Shown here piece by piece: positions 16,678 to 25,717 of a stretch of DNA of 57,982 bases; the first letter of the stretch is position 1, and every line of letters begins with the position of its first letter. Source of the stretch: CAZYVD01 sp964651045 (GTDB taxonomy: Bacteria > Zhuqueibacterota > QNDG01 > DSAB01); NCBI GenBank assembly GCA_964651045.1, contig CAZYVD010000011.1:1-57982 (forward strand). The letters are read 5' to 3'. Below the pieces are notes generated by a model, which ran no database searches, was not told where the DNA came from, and was given only the letters and a program-made list of their open reading frames with translations. A program made the position numbers and the translations under genes.

Positions 16678-17691
16678 ATCAAGAGTATAAAGAAAATACG
16701 TCTTGCTCATGGTGGTGGTGGACGTATTTCCAAGGAATTGATAGAGAATACTTTTCTCCCTGTACTGGAGAATCCCTTATTGGCTCCGTTAGACGACAGT
16801 GCAGTGCTGAGCATTGGTTCTTCTGAAATTGCATTTACCACCGACTCATATACTGTGAATCCGATCTTCTTCCCTGGTGGAGATATTGGAAGGCTGGCTG
16901 TTTGTGGTACAGTGAATGATCTTTCAATGGTAGGGGCTAGACCTCTTTATTTGAGCTTAGGACTTATTATAGAAGAAGGATTTTTATTTGAGGATATGGA
17001 GAGGATTGTAGAGTCGATCAGAAACACGGCAAATGAAGCAGGAGTTCAGATAGTGACTGGAGATACAAAGGTCGTAGAGAGAGGAAATGCAGATGGTGTG
17101 TTTATAAATACTTCTGGAATCGGTTTGATTTCATCTGGTGTGAAGATATCCGGTTCTGGCGCAAAAGAAGGAGATTGTATTGTAGTGAGCGGATATATTG
17201 GAGTTCATGGAATGTCTGTGGTAAGTGCTCGAGAGAATTTTGGATTTAAGACACAGATAGAATCGGATGTTGCTCCATTGAACCATTTAGTCCAGGCAAT
17301 GCTCGAAGTTACAAATGAGGTACATGCTTTAAGAGATGGCACCAGAGGAGGTATTGCAACTGTTTTGAATGAGATAGCCTGCCAGTCAGGTGTAGGCATA
17401 GAAATCGAAGAGGAGAAGATACCGATCAGTGAGCCGGTCAGGGTTGGGTGTGAGCTGCTTGGATATGATCCACTATATGTTGCAAATGAGGGGGTACTTG
17501 TGGGATGTATAGGAGAGGAGGATTGTGAGAGGGTTGTAGAGGCAATGAGAATGTCTCCATATGGAGAAAACAGTAGTATTATTGGAAGAGTAACAAGTAA
17601 AAACAGAGGGAGGGTGATTTTAAAAACTCAGATTGGAAGCCACAGGATTTTGGATTTGTTGAGCGGCGAGCAGCTCCCGAGAATTTGTTAA
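16678..17691 (+). CDS. hypE: Hydrogenase maturation protein HypE, probable non-canonical start
   Basis: HypE receives the carbamoyl group from HypF on its C-terminal cysteine and dehydrates it to a thiocyanate. The C-terminus reads LPRIC, as required, and the PurM-like fold motifs are present (APLDDSAVL, VNDLSMVGARPLYLSLGLI, VTGDTKVVERG, DGTRGGIATVLNE). The conserved N-terminal text KKIRLAHGGGGRIS is encoded upstream of the first usable codon, TTG at 16738. After the in-frame stop at 16654-16656 there is no ATG, GTG or TTG before that motif. CAGAGGAG at 16661-16668 sits nine bases before an ATC at 16678, which I take as the probable start (337 residues). Alternatives are an ATA start at 16687 or a base error in the draft sequence. 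Confidence 0.85.
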   Translation: MKSIKKIRLAHGGGGRISKELIENTFLPVLENPLLAPLDDSAVLSIGSSEIAFTTDSYTVNPIFFPGGDIGRLAVCGTVNDLSMVGARPLYLSLGLIIEEGFLFEDMERIVESIRNTANEAGVQIVTGDTKVVERGNADGVFINTSGIGLISSGVKISGSGAKEGDCIVVSGYIGVHGMSVVSARENFGFKTQIESDVAPLNHLVQAMLEVTNEVHALRDGTRGGIATVLNEIACQSGVGIEIEEEKIPISEPVRVGCELLGYDPLYVANEGVLVGCIGEEDCERVVEAMRMSPYGENSSIIGRVTSKNRGRVILKTQIGSHRILDLLSGEQLPRIC

Positions 17692-17692
17692 A

Positions 17693-18028
17693 TTATTTCT
17701 TTGTTTTTTTATTGAAATTTTTATATTTTTTACTCTGTAGCCGTCTGGAGACTTCTTGATAAAATTTCTCCCAGCGTTCAGGTTTTTGATTATAGAAATC
17801 TATGGCGCGTTTAAATTCTTCCTTTGTTAAATTGTATTTTGAGAGAATTAGTGAGGAAGAATCGGATACAACAGATGAATCAGAGGGGTGTCTTGCATGA
17901 AGTTGAGATAGTTTTATATATGCATTAATGAGATGTTCTTGGTCATGGGGCAGTTTATCATTTTTAGTACAGTAGAAGATCGTAATGAGTAGAAAAAGCA
18001 GTAAAAAAGTTTTTTGTTTATTATTCAT
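17693..18028 (-). CDS. Small lipoprotein, DUF4296-like
   Basis: This minus-strand 111-residue protein begins with a lipoprotein signal (MNNKQKTFLLLFLLITIFYC; the lipobox cysteine follows a hydrophobic stretch). The mature part is helical, with ...LSKYNLTKEEFKRAIDFYNQKPERWEKFYQEVSRRL, which resembles the DUF4296 pattern known mainly from Bacteroidetes lipoproteins. The ATG at 18028 has AGGTG seven bases upstream; a GTG three codons earlier is possible. It converges on hypE with 1 bp between stop codons and is divergent from the PHP gene, with 75 bp between them. Function unknown. Confidence 0.75.
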   Translation of the reverse strand: MNNKQKTFLLLFLLITIFYCTKNDKLPHDQEHLINAYIKLSQLHARHPSDSSVVSDSSSLILSKYNLTKEEFKRAIDFYNQKPERWEKFYQEVSRRLQSKKYKNFNKKTKK

Positions 18029-18103
18029 CTTTTGCACCTGTTTATTGTCAATTCAATATCTATGATACGAAATTGTAAAGCAAAAAGTCAAGGATAATTT
18101 TCG

Positions 18104-18991
18104 ATGGCAAATGAAGCATGGGTAGATCTACATATTCATACAAATTTCTCAGACGGACTTTTGACCCCGGCTCAGGCTGTGGAATATGCAAGCAAGGTCG
18201 ACTTAAAGGCAATCGGGATAACTGATCACGACACAATAGATGGGATTCCGGAGGCATTTGAGGCTGGCAAGAGATTTGGAATTGAGATCGTTCCTGGTGT
18301 TGAGCTGAGCAGTAAGTATGAGGACAGAGACATCCATATCTTGGGATACTATTTTGATCCTGAAAACTCTCGTCTTCAGCACTATCTTGAATGTTTTCGA
18401 AAGGAGAGGTATCGTCGAGCAGTTAAGATGGTACAGAATCTCAATAAACTGGGTGTCAGGATGACAATTGAGGAAGTTGAGAAGAGAGCAACAACAGGAA
18501 ACATTGGACGTCCGCATCTGGCAGAAGTGCTGATGGAGAAGGGATATGTCGAGACCTTTCAGGAGGCATTTTACAGATATATAGGATATGGTTCAAAGGC
18601 TTATGAAGAGAAGTATAAGATCACACCACAGGAGGCAATAGTATTGATATCTGAGGCGAGAGGAATATCATTACTTGCACATCCAGGCTATGGAATATCC
18701 AATGAGTTTATATATAACCTGGTAAAATCGGGATTAGACGGAATAGAGATTGTTCATCCAAAGCTGGATGATTCCCGTACGCAACACCTTCAGAAGATTG
18801 CAAGGGAGTATGGAATACTTGTTGCAGGTGGTTCAGACTGCCACGGCGGGAGAAACGGCACAATTGATATTGGTAAATACAAGATTCCTTATGCAATGCT
18901 TGAGGAGATGAAGTCGATATTCAGAATGCGGTGGCACACAGAGAGCGAGAGGAAGGATGGGGGGTATGATATTAGCAAGAGATTCAATTAG
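18104..18991 (+). CDS. PHP-domain phosphoesterase
   Basis: The 295-residue protein is a PHP-superfamily metal-dependent phosphoesterase. Metal-binding motifs are DLHIHTNFSDG (residues 8-18), ITDHDT, the glutamate in VPGVELS, the histidine in LLAHPGYG and GSDCHGG near the C-terminus. The arrangement, with a helical insert between the GVE and AHPG motifs, matches the YciV/RNase AM group, whose members cleave nucleoside 3',5'-bisphosphates or short RNA ends. Which substrate applies here cannot be told. Seven bases separate it from radC. Confidence 0.88.
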   Translation: MANEAWVDLHIHTNFSDGLLTPAQAVEYASKVDLKAIGITDHDTIDGIPEAFEAGKRFGIEIVPGVELSSKYEDRDIHILGYYFDPENSRLQHYLECFRKERYRRAVKMVQNLNKLGVRMTIEEVEKRATTGNIGRPHLAEVLMEKGYVETFQEAFYRYIGYGSKAYEEKYKITPQEAIVLISEARGISLLAHPGYGISNEFIYNLVKSGLDGIEIVHPKLDDSRTQHLQKIAREYGILVAGGSDCHGGRNGTIDIGKYKIPYAMLEEMKSIFRMRWHTESERKDGGYDISKRFN

Positions 18992-18997
18992 AGGATA

Positions 18998-19708
18998 ATG
19001 GTAGAGAAGATAAGGGAAAATTCTTTTTATCATACGAAGATAAAGGAGTGGCCTGAGGAGGAAAGGCCCAGGGAAAAGTTAATCAGGTTTGGCACTGATA
19101 GGCTGAGCGATGCTGAGCTTTTAGCAATTCTTATTGGATCGGGTACAAAAAACATTACAGCTCTTGATCTGGCAAAAAAACTGTTAGTGGAGTATGAATC
19201 ACTGTCGGAGCTTGCTTCTCTAACGGTGCAGGAGCTGTCGAGACTGAAAGGCATTGGCAATGCATCGAGTGCAAGGATCATGGCATCATTTGAACTAGGC
19301 AGACGCATCGAGACAGGCCCAAAGAAAAAGAGAGTTAAGATAGATTCACCCGAGGCTGTTGTACGTCTATACAGCGCAAGATTGAGAGATTTGAAAAATG
19401 AAATATTTTTAACGGTTCTTCTCGATAGCGGTAATAAACTCATCAGAGATGTTACTATTTCACAGGGCACGCTAAACTCGAGCATAGTACACCCAAGGGA
19501 GGTATTCAAGGCAGCCGTTGATAATCTTGCCGCAGGAATAATTCTTGTTCATAATCATCCTTCTGGAGAGATTGAGCCATCAGAGGATGACAGAATGGTA
19601 ACTGTCCAGATGGTTAAGGCAAGTAAAATAATAGGAATCCCTGTTCTTGATCATATAATAATTGGTGACAGCAGATATTTTAGTTTTAAAGAGAGAGGAA
19701 TGATTTAG
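18998..19708 (+). CDS. radC: RadC-family JAB/MPN protein
   Basis: The 236 residues have the UPF0758/RadC layout: an N-terminal helix-hairpin-helix region (ELLAILIGSGTKN..., LKGIGNASSARIMA) and a C-terminal JAB1/MPN+ metalloprotease-like domain with the zinc motif HNHPSGEIEPSEDD. RadC was once linked to DNA repair, but its biochemical role is still unsettled. The start follows AGAGGATA. It lies in a compact string with the PHP gene before and a STAS-domain gene 2 bp after. Confidence 0.94.
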   Translation: MVEKIRENSFYHTKIKEWPEEERPREKLIRFGTDRLSDAELLAILIGSGTKNITALDLAKKLLVEYESLSELASLTVQELSRLKGIGNASSARIMASFELGRRIETGPKKKRVKIDSPEAVVRLYSARLRDLKNEIFLTVLLDSGNKLIRDVTISQGTLNSSIVHPREVFKAAVDNLAAGIILVHNHPSGEIEPSEDDRMVTVQMVKASKIIGIPVLDHIIIGDSRYFSFKERGMI

Positions 19709-19710
19709 AG

Positions 19711-20067
19711 ATGGAAGAGAAGATAAAGTATGATGAAGAGAAGGAGGGAGGAATACTGATAATCAGGATGAGGGAAGAGAAGTTGACATCTCACGAGGCA
19801 CCGGCAATGAAGACGGAAATTTTAAGGTGGTTAATGAGCGATTGTGAATCAATAGTAATAAATTTTAAAAATGTCGATTATATGGACAGTACTGGACTAG
19901 GTGCTCTGTTGTTTGGAATCAGGCAGGCCGAACGCTATGATAAAGAGCTCGTATTTTGTGAAATAAATTCGCGTATAACTTCTCTTATGAAGATAGCCAG
20001 AATCGATAATGTGATCGATCTTTACAAAACAGAGAAAACTGCCCTGAGGGAGCTTGAGAAAAAGTGA
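19711..20067 (+). CDS. STAS-domain protein, anti-sigma factor antagonist type
   Basis: The 118-residue protein is a lone STAS domain. The key motif is MDSTGLGALLFGIRQAE, where the serine is the site phosphorylated in SpoIIAA/RsbV-type antagonists. Such proteins release a sigma factor or other partner by binding an anti-sigma kinase. No kinase or sigma gene is nearby, so its partner is unknown. It begins 2 bp after radC and is followed by coaX 16 bp later. Confidence 0.9.
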   Translation: MEEKIKYDEEKEGGILIIRMREEKLTSHEAPAMKTEILRWLMSDCESIVINFKNVDYMDSTGLGALLFGIRQAERYDKELVFCEINSRITSLMKIARIDNVIDLYKTEKTALRELEKK

Positions 20068-20083
20068 AATTGAAGGAGTATAA

Positions 20084-20866
20084 ATGCTTCTTGTTATAGA
20101 TGCAGGAAACACAGAGACTGTCTTTGGATTGTTTGAGGATGGAAGACTAATATCCCACTGTCGCCTCTCAAGCAGACAGCATCGCACACCAGATGAATGG
20201 TGGCTGTTTCTTGAGATGTGGTGCCTGAGGCAGAAGTATTCAACAAGTGCGATCGAAGGCGTTGTAATATCTTCAGTGGTTCCTCTACTGAGTGATATAT
20301 TTACCAAGGTGTCGAATGAGCATCTCGGGTTAAAGCCCATTGTGGTTGATGCAGATTTGGATACTGGTTTAAAGATTCTTTACGATTCGCCACGAACCAT
20401 AGGAGCAGACCGCATTTGTAATGCAGTTGCAGGATACAAACTATATGGAGGGCCATTGATCATTGTCGATTTTGGCACTGCAATAACATTTGATGTTATT
20501 TCAGAAGTAGGCGATTATTTAGGAGGAGCAATTGCATTAGGATTAAAGGCAGCATCTCAGGAGCTTCACAGGATTGCAGCAAAACTTCCGGGTGTTGAGC
20601 TCAAGTTCCCAGATTCTGTTGTAGGCAAGACAACTGAGATGAGTATTAAATCAGGAATAATGTGGGGAACCGTTTCACTCGTCGATGGTATGATTAGAAA
20701 GATCGCAGAAGAGATGAATTGGAAAAAATTTAGAGTCATCGCAACTGGTGGCGTTGCTCACCTGATTGTTGATAAGATAGAAAATATAGAAAGAGTAGAA
20801 CCATTCTTAGTTCTTGAGGGAATGAGATTAATTTATAATAGGTTAAAACGAGTAGGAGAAATTTAG
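20084..20866 (+). CDS. coaX: Type III pantothenate kinase CoaX
   Basis: CoaX phosphorylates pantothenate in the first step of coenzyme A synthesis. The 260-residue ASKHA-fold protein has LLVIDAGNTETVFGLF (phosphate-1), RTIGADRICNAV, VDFGTAITFDVI with the catalytic aspartate (phosphate-2), GGAIALGL and VIATGGVAHLI (adenosine). Type III enzymes are feedback-resistant and need a monovalent cation. The stop codon TAG is followed directly by the ATG of the next gene. Confidence 0.97.
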   Translation: MLLVIDAGNTETVFGLFEDGRLISHCRLSSRQHRTPDEWWLFLEMWCLRQKYSTSAIEGVVISSVVPLLSDIFTKVSNEHLGLKPIVVDADLDTGLKILYDSPRTIGADRICNAVAGYKLYGGPLIIVDFGTAITFDVISEVGDYLGGAIALGLKAASQELHRIAAKLPGVELKFPDSVVGKTTEMSIKSGIMWGTVSLVDGMIRKIAEEMNWKKFRVIATGGVAHLIVDKIENIERVEPFLVLEGMRLIYNRLKRVGEI

Positions 20867-21331
20867 ATGGTATCATTAAAAGAGATGAACGAGAGATTGT
20901 ACAAAATTATTGGTGTATGTCTTGAGGTGCACAAGACAATGGGGCCTGGATATCCGGTTGAGTTTTACAGGAAAGCTCTCGAATTTGAACTGGCGACAAA
21001 AGACTTTAAATTTGAGGTGAGGAAGACACTGCAAATAGAGTATAAGGATATAGTCGTCGGTACAGTCGAGCTCGATTTTTTAATCGATGATAGTGTTGTC
21101 ATGATGTTGCGTTCAGCAGATAGACTCATGGATGTTGAGGTTCAGCAGATTCTTCGAATTCTCGATATGCTGAAGAAACCTGTTGGACTTTTGATGAATT
21201 TTGGAATAGCAAAGATCCAGTACAAGCGCATCATGCCCAATTTGCACCAGAGAGAGATAAAGAGAGAGGCCCAGCGTCCACTTGGATATCGTGATATAGG
21301 AAAGACTCGAGAGGGCAATCCAATAATGTAG
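20867..21331 (+). CDS. GxxExxY protein
   Basis: A 154-residue small protein of the GxxExxY family: LYKIIGVCLEVHKTMGPGYPVEFYRKALEFEL, followed by the PD-(D/E)XK-like core (E.....VGTVELDFLIDD, DVEVQQILRIL, VGLLMNFG). Members are widespread, often scattered, and have no proven function, though the fold resembles nucleases. The signature here reads GYPVEFY. The C-terminal ~30 residues (REIKREAQRPLGYRDIGKTREGNP) are an extra basic tail. It starts immediately at the end of coaX. Confidence 0.85.
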   Translation: MVSLKEMNERLYKIIGVCLEVHKTMGPGYPVEFYRKALEFELATKDFKFEVRKTLQIEYKDIVVGTVELDFLIDDSVVMMLRSADRLMDVEVQQILRILDMLKKPVGLLMNFGIAKIQYKRIMPNLHQREIKREAQRPLGYRDIGKTREGNPIM

Positions 21332-21358
21332 AAGATCATAAAGGAGAATAGGGTATCT

Positions 21359-21814
21359 ATGTCAATTAGATATAGATTCTTTATTGCAGGAATAATTCAA
21401 GGTTCTAAGGTTGGTATTGAAGTTTATGATCAGGATTATAGAGATAAGATTAAGAGTATAATCAGGGAATATCTTCCTGATAGTGATCTCTTCTGTCCTG
21501 TCCAGCGTCATCCTGATTCACCACTATATGAAACAGAGAAGGCTAGAGAGGTATTTTTTGAACACATCGATAAGGTCAGAAATTCCCATGCACTCATCGT
21601 ATATCTTCCAGAAGCAAGTATGGGGAGTGCGATAGAGATGTGGGAGGCATATCACAGTAAAGGTTTTGTGTTTACAATAACCCCTATGTCTCAAAACTGG
21701 GTTGTGAGAATATTATCTGACAGAATATTAAAGAATATTGATGATTTCTGTGATTTTGTAAAGTCCGGAGAGATGAAGAAGATTTTGGATGAGAGCTCTC
21801 ATGTAAAAAAATAG
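21359..21814 (+). CDS. Nucleoside 2-deoxyribosyltransferase-like protein
   Basis: The 151 residues resemble the nucleoside 2-deoxyribosyltransferase superfamily: FFIAGIIQGSKVG at the start, and NSHALIVYLPEASMGSAIEMWEAY, where the glutamate would be the catalytic nucleophile. Family members move deoxyribose between bases, remove the base from nucleoside monophosphates, or act on modified nucleotides; some are associated with defence islands. Here the neighbours are housekeeping genes. The start ATG follows AAGGAGAATAGGGT. Confidence 0.72.
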   Translation: MSIRYRFFIAGIIQGSKVGIEVYDQDYRDKIKSIIREYLPDSDLFCPVQRHPDSPLYETEKAREVFFEHIDKVRNSHALIVYLPEASMGSAIEMWEAYHSKGFVFTITPMSQNWVVRILSDRILKNIDDFCDFVKSGEMKKILDESSHVKK

Positions 21815-21838
21815 AAGTTAAGATTGGGAAGAAAAAAG

Positions 21839-22597
21839 ATGAGAAAGTTTATAATAGTAGTGTTATTTTTTCAGAGTATCATATTTAGTACCATTTTAGC
21901 CGATACCCGGCTTCCGCAGTATAGAGGATGGGTAAATGACTTTGCCAATATAATACCATCTTATTATGAAGAGAAGATTGTACTTGTCTGTATAGAAGTA
22001 AAAAAGAAGACCGGTGCAGAGATTGCAGTTGTTACGGTTAATGATATGGGTGGAGCATCCTTAGAGGATTATAGTGTTCGGTTATTTGAAGAGTGGGGAA
22101 TAGGTGAGAAGGACAAAGACAACGGTGTTCTGTTTCTTGTTGCTCTCAAGGAGAGAAGAGTGAGAATAGAGGTGGGATATGGATTGGAACATGTTTTGAC
22201 AGATGGTCTTTGCGGACAGATAAGGGATCAATATCTGATACCGAATTTCAGGGAGGGGAGGTATGGAAAGGGGTTTTATCAGGGTGTGGTTGCTGCGGCA
22301 GGATTCATTGCAAAAGATATGGGTGTAGTAATATCGGGTGTTCCGCAGCCGACAGCAACAACCACTTCTAGAAGGGCAAGGGGAGGCGGAGGAGTGCTGT
22401 TTATAATAATTTTAATTTTTCTTACGATTATAACAAGGGGTCGCATATTGCCGTGGATATTTTTAGGTTCTTTTCTTGGTGGAGGTGGAAGAGGTGGTGG
22501 ATGGGGAGGTTTTAGTGGTGGAGGGTTTGGAGGAGGAGGATTCGGTGGATTTGGTGGGGGAATGAGCGGTGGAGGTGGAGCATCGGGTAGTTTTTAA
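21839..22597 (+). CDS. TPM-domain (YgcG-like) exported protein with glycine-rich C-terminus
   Basis: The 252-residue protein has a signal peptide (MRKFIIVVLFFQSIIFSTILA), a TPM domain (residues ~25-160, WVNDFANIIPSYYEE..., GAEIAVVTV, GIGEKDKDNGVLFLVALKERRVRIEVGYGLEHVLTD), a membrane segment (LFIIILIFLTII) and a tail made almost wholly of glycine with W, F and S. The ATG at 21839 is preceded by GGGAAG; a TTG at 21824 would add five residues before the signal. TPM proteins often sit beside LemA, as here (two genes downstream), and are thought to act in the envelope. Confidence 0.88.
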   Translation: MRKFIIVVLFFQSIIFSTILADTRLPQYRGWVNDFANIIPSYYEEKIVLVCIEVKKKTGAEIAVVTVNDMGGASLEDYSVRLFEEWGIGEKDKDNGVLFLVALKERRVRIEVGYGLEHVLTDGLCGQIRDQYLIPNFREGRYGKGFYQGVVAAAGFIAKDMGVVISGVPQPTATTTSRRARGGGGVLFIIILIFLTIITRGRILPWIFLGSFLGGGGRGGGWGGFSGGGFGGGGFGGFGGGMSGGGGASGSF

Positions 22598-22630
22598 GAT
22601 AAGAATTGATAATGGAGCGGAGGGAAAAAG

Positions 22631-23374
22631 ATGGCTTCAAAAACAGAATACATTGAAGAGGCTTTGAAGAATTTTGAAAAAGAGATAGAACAGATATTTG
22701 GAAAGAATTTGGTATCAATAATTCTTTATGGTAGTGCAGCAACAAATGAATTTACACCAGGAGTTTCAGATATTAATTTTATGGTAGTTTTGGATAGAGC
22801 GGGAATGAAAAAGATTGATAAGGTTCAAAAGTTTTTAAAGAGATGGGAGAAAAGAAATATCACTCTACCTCTTTTCTTTACAGAAGATTATATAAATGGT
22901 TCACTGGATAGTTTCCCAATAGAATTTTTAAATATGAAAATATCTTATCGATTGATAAGAGGCAAAGATATATTAAAAGACATTAAGATTCGAGTGGAGG
23001 ATCTCAGACTCCAGTGTGAGAGAGAGATGAAGGCAAATTTACTAAAGCTCAGACAGGGTTATATTAAGACCATGGGGAGGCAAAAGAGACTCAAGAGTCT
23101 TATATCACAATCGCTTGTGTCATTTATATCAATATTTAGGGCTCTTCTTTATATAAAAGAAGTAGAGATTCCAGAAACAAAGAGAGATGTTCTCCTTGAG
23201 ACATGCAGGGAGTTTAAACTCAACGAGACTCTTTTTTCGCTTCTCATATCTGTAAGAGAGCATTCTACAACACTGGGAAAGGGAGAACTGACCAAAAAGG
23301 TCTCAGCATATATTTCTGAGATCGAGAGGTTGAGTGAAATGGTCGATAGGATGAGAACAGGTAAATCAAAATAA
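22631..23374 (+). CDS. Nucleotidyltransferase-domain protein
   Basis: The 247-residue protein has a pol-beta-type nucleotidyltransferase core near the N-terminus: ILYGSAATNEFTPGVSDINFMVVLD gives the GS motif. The usual DxD is changed to DIN, so only one of the two first metal-binding aspartates is present. The rest is helical. It lies between the TPM and LemA genes, 33 bp and 12 bp away, in one apparent operon. Substrate unknown; it may be a signalling or regulatory transferase or a catalytically weak one. Confidence 0.75.
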   Translation: MASKTEYIEEALKNFEKEIEQIFGKNLVSIILYGSAATNEFTPGVSDINFMVVLDRAGMKKIDKVQKFLKRWEKRNITLPLFFTEDYINGSLDSFPIEFLNMKISYRLIRGKDILKDIKIRVEDLRLQCEREMKANLLKLRQGYIKTMGRQKRLKSLISQSLVSFISIFRALLYIKEVEIPETKRDVLLETCREFKLNETLFSLLISVREHSTTLGKGELTKKVSAYISEIERLSEMVDRMRTGKSK

Positions 23375-23386
23375 TAGGAGGTAAAA

Positions 23387-23992
23387 ATGAGTAAGGGAAA
23401 TAAAATAGGACTCATCTGTCTGATAGTATTTGTTGTACTTGTTATTGTAATATATGCCTCTGTTAAGAACATGTACAATACTTTTGTAAAACTTGATGAA
23501 GGAGTAAAAGAGAAGTGGTCCCAGGTCCAGAATGTTTACCAGAGACGGTATGATCTAATTCCAAATCTTGTTGAGACCGTAAAGGGATATGCTTCTCATG
23601 AGAGAGAGACTTTCCAGGCAGTAACAGAGGCTCGTGCAAGGGTCGGTGGAGTAATAAATTTAAAGGCAGAGGATTTAACACCTGAAAATCTAGCTCGATT
23701 CCAGGAGGCTCAGGCAGGACTTGCGGGAGCTCTACAGCGTCTGCTTGTACTGCGGGAAAACTATCCGGAACTGAAGGCCAATCAGAACTTTATTAGACTT
23801 CAAGACGAACTGGCAGGTACAGAAAATAGAATCGCAGTTGAACGAAGGAGATTTAACGAGGCTGTTCGAAAATACAACAGTACAATACGGAGATTCCCTC
23901 AGATAATATTTGCGGGGATTTTTGGATTTGAGAAAAAAGGCTATTTCGAGGCAGAGGGTGAGGCTCAAAAGGCTCCGCAGGTAAAATTTTAG
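23387..23992 (+). CDS. LemA family protein
   Basis: The 201 residues match LemA: one N-terminal membrane helix (LICLIVFVVLVIVIYASV) followed by a long helical bundle with MYNTFVKLDEGVKEKWSQVQNVYQRRYDLIPNLVETVKGYA and ERRRFNEAVRKYNSTIRRFPQ. Its function is not known, but it is regularly encoded next to TPM/YgcG proteins, as here. The start follows AGGAGG. Only 13 bp separate it from cstA. Confidence 0.95.
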   Translation: MSKGNKIGLICLIVFVVLVIVIYASVKNMYNTFVKLDEGVKEKWSQVQNVYQRRYDLIPNLVETVKGYASHERETFQAVTEARARVGGVINLKAEDLTPENLARFQEAQAGLAGALQRLLVLRENYPELKANQNFIRLQDELAGTENRIAVERRRFNEAVRKYNSTIRRFPQIIFAGIFGFEKKGYFEAEGEAQKAPQVKF

Positions 23993-24005
23993 CGGGGGTG
24001 TAGAG

Positions 24006-25688
24006 ATGTCCGCATCGATTCTTATCATAATAGGCGCAGCTTTTTTGATATGTGGGTATATTTTTTATGGCAGATACATTGCAAATAAGTTGGGTATTAG
24101 CAATGAAAACCAGACCCCTGCTCATGTCATAAACGACGGCATAGATTATGTTCCTGCCAGATGGCAGATTCTTCTCGGTCATCATTTTGCTTCGATTGCG
24201 GGTGCAGCACCAATAATTGGCCCGATCACTGCAGCAGTTTTTGGATGGTTGCCTGTATTTTTGTGGATAGTACTGGGTAGCATATTTGCTGGAGCCGTGC
24301 ACGATTTTACTTCGTTGATTGCATCGATCCGTCACGGCGGACAGTCTATAGGGAAGGTGATTGAGAAGCAGATTGGTGTTCAGGGGAAGCGTCTGTTCCT
24401 GATATTTTCATGGTTTACATTAATACTCGTTATTTCTGCTTTCACGATGCTGGTCGCTAAGACATTTGTAACAAATCCTGAGGTTGGCACCTCATCCTCT
24501 CTCTTCATACTTCTGGCTCTGCTTTTTGGGGTTTCGATTTATAGAATGAAGACACATCTAGGCATTACAACTGTAGTTGGAGTTGTACTTCTGTTTTTTT
24601 GCATCTGGTTAGGTACGAAGCTTCCAATCATCCTTCCAGGCGGAGAGATTGCTGCCCATCAGACCTGGACAGGAATAATATTGATATATATTTTTATTGC
24701 TTCTGTTACACCCGTCTGGATACTCCTTCAACCCAGAGATTATCTGAACTCTTTTCTTCTCTATTTTGTGCTCATTATAGGATTTATCGGTATAATAGTT
24801 AAGAACCCATCGATAGAATTTCCTGCATTTACAAGGTTCATTGATCCAAAATTAGGATCTATGTTTCCGATTCTTTTTGTAACAGTGGCCTGTGGCGCTA
24901 TTTCTGGTTTCCACTCCTTAGTTGCATCTGGTACAACAGCAAAACAGTTAAACCGTGAGAGTGACGCCCGTCCCATAGGTTATGGTGGAATGCTGATTGA
25001 GGGTGTGCTTGCAATAATTGCTCTCATTACAGCAGTTGTTCTTTTACCATCGAGGTACGGGTTCTTTTTTCCTGAGACAGGAAAAGCAAATCCAATAGCA
25101 CTGTTTGCAAATGGAATAGGAGGATTTGTAGTAAAATTGGGAATACCAGAAAATGTGGGTATAACCTTTGCGGCAATGGCCGTATCTGCCTTTGCACTCA
25201 CCTCTCTGGACACTGCCACCAGATTGGGACGTTTTGCATTTCAGGAATTTTTCAGATCACCAAATCCGAGCAAATTAGGGTCTTTCTTGACAAATAGATC
25301 TGTTGCTACATCTTTAACTATACTGCCGGCCGGCATTCTTGCACTGTCTGGCAGCTATCAGGCCATATGGCCAATCTTTGGATCTGCCAATCAATTGCTG
25401 GCTGCACTGGCTTTGCTTGCAGGAAGCGTGTGGATTGCAAGGAAAAAAGAGAAGAACGGTTTTCTAAGGTACCCGATGTTCTTCATGTTTGCGGTTACAC
25501 TTTCTGCATTATCCATCTTAATCTACAAAAAGATCTTACTCATTACTAGATTCTTATTACATGGGCAGGTGCCAGAGACATTCAGTCTTACTGGAACTTT
25601 TTTCCTGTTAATAATAGCAATTTTACTCTTTGTAGTTGCTATAGTTCTTGTAATCGAATCCTTCAGGAGTTTGAAAAAATATCGATAG
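24006..25688 (+). CDS. cstA: Carbon starvation protein CstA family transporter
   Basis: The 560-residue protein has about 14-16 membrane segments and the CstA signature: GRYIANKLGI, PAHVINDGIDYVPARWQILLGHHFASIAGAAPIIGPITAAVFGW, and SGFHSLVASGTTAKQLNRESDARPIGYGGMLIEG. CstA-family proteins import peptides or pyruvate; which one is not deducible here. It is somewhat shorter than the E. coli CstA of about 700 residues, as in many other bacteria. It precedes a sodium:solute symporter by 29 bp. Confidence 0.93.
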   Translation: MSASILIIIGAAFLICGYIFYGRYIANKLGISNENQTPAHVINDGIDYVPARWQILLGHHFASIAGAAPIIGPITAAVFGWLPVFLWIVLGSIFAGAVHDFTSLIASIRHGGQSIGKVIEKQIGVQGKRLFLIFSWFTLILVISAFTMLVAKTFVTNPEVGTSSSLFILLALLFGVSIYRMKTHLGITTVVGVVLLFFCIWLGTKLPIILPGGEIAAHQTWTGIILIYIFIASVTPVWILLQPRDYLNSFLLYFVLIIGFIGIIVKNPSIEFPAFTRFIDPKLGSMFPILFVTVACGAISGFHSLVASGTTAKQLNRESDARPIGYGGMLIEGVLAIIALITAVVLLPSRYGFFFPETGKANPIALFANGIGGFVVKLGIPENVGITFAAMAVSAFALTSLDTATRLGRFAFQEFFRSPNPSKLGSFLTNRSVATSLTILPAGILALSGSYQAIWPIFGSANQLLAALALLAGSVWIARKKEKNGFLRYPMFFMFAVTLSALSILIYKKILLITRFLLHGQVPETFSLTGTFFLLIIAILLFVVAIVLVIESFRSLKKYR

Positions 25689-25717
25689 CATGAATTGAAG
25701 AGTTGGAGAGATAAACT

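Noticed and set aside
17693..18028. Treating the minus-strand frame as a shadow of another gene
   Set aside because: No plus-strand gene covers it, it has a clean lipoprotein signal and a DUF4296-like body, so I kept it as a gene.
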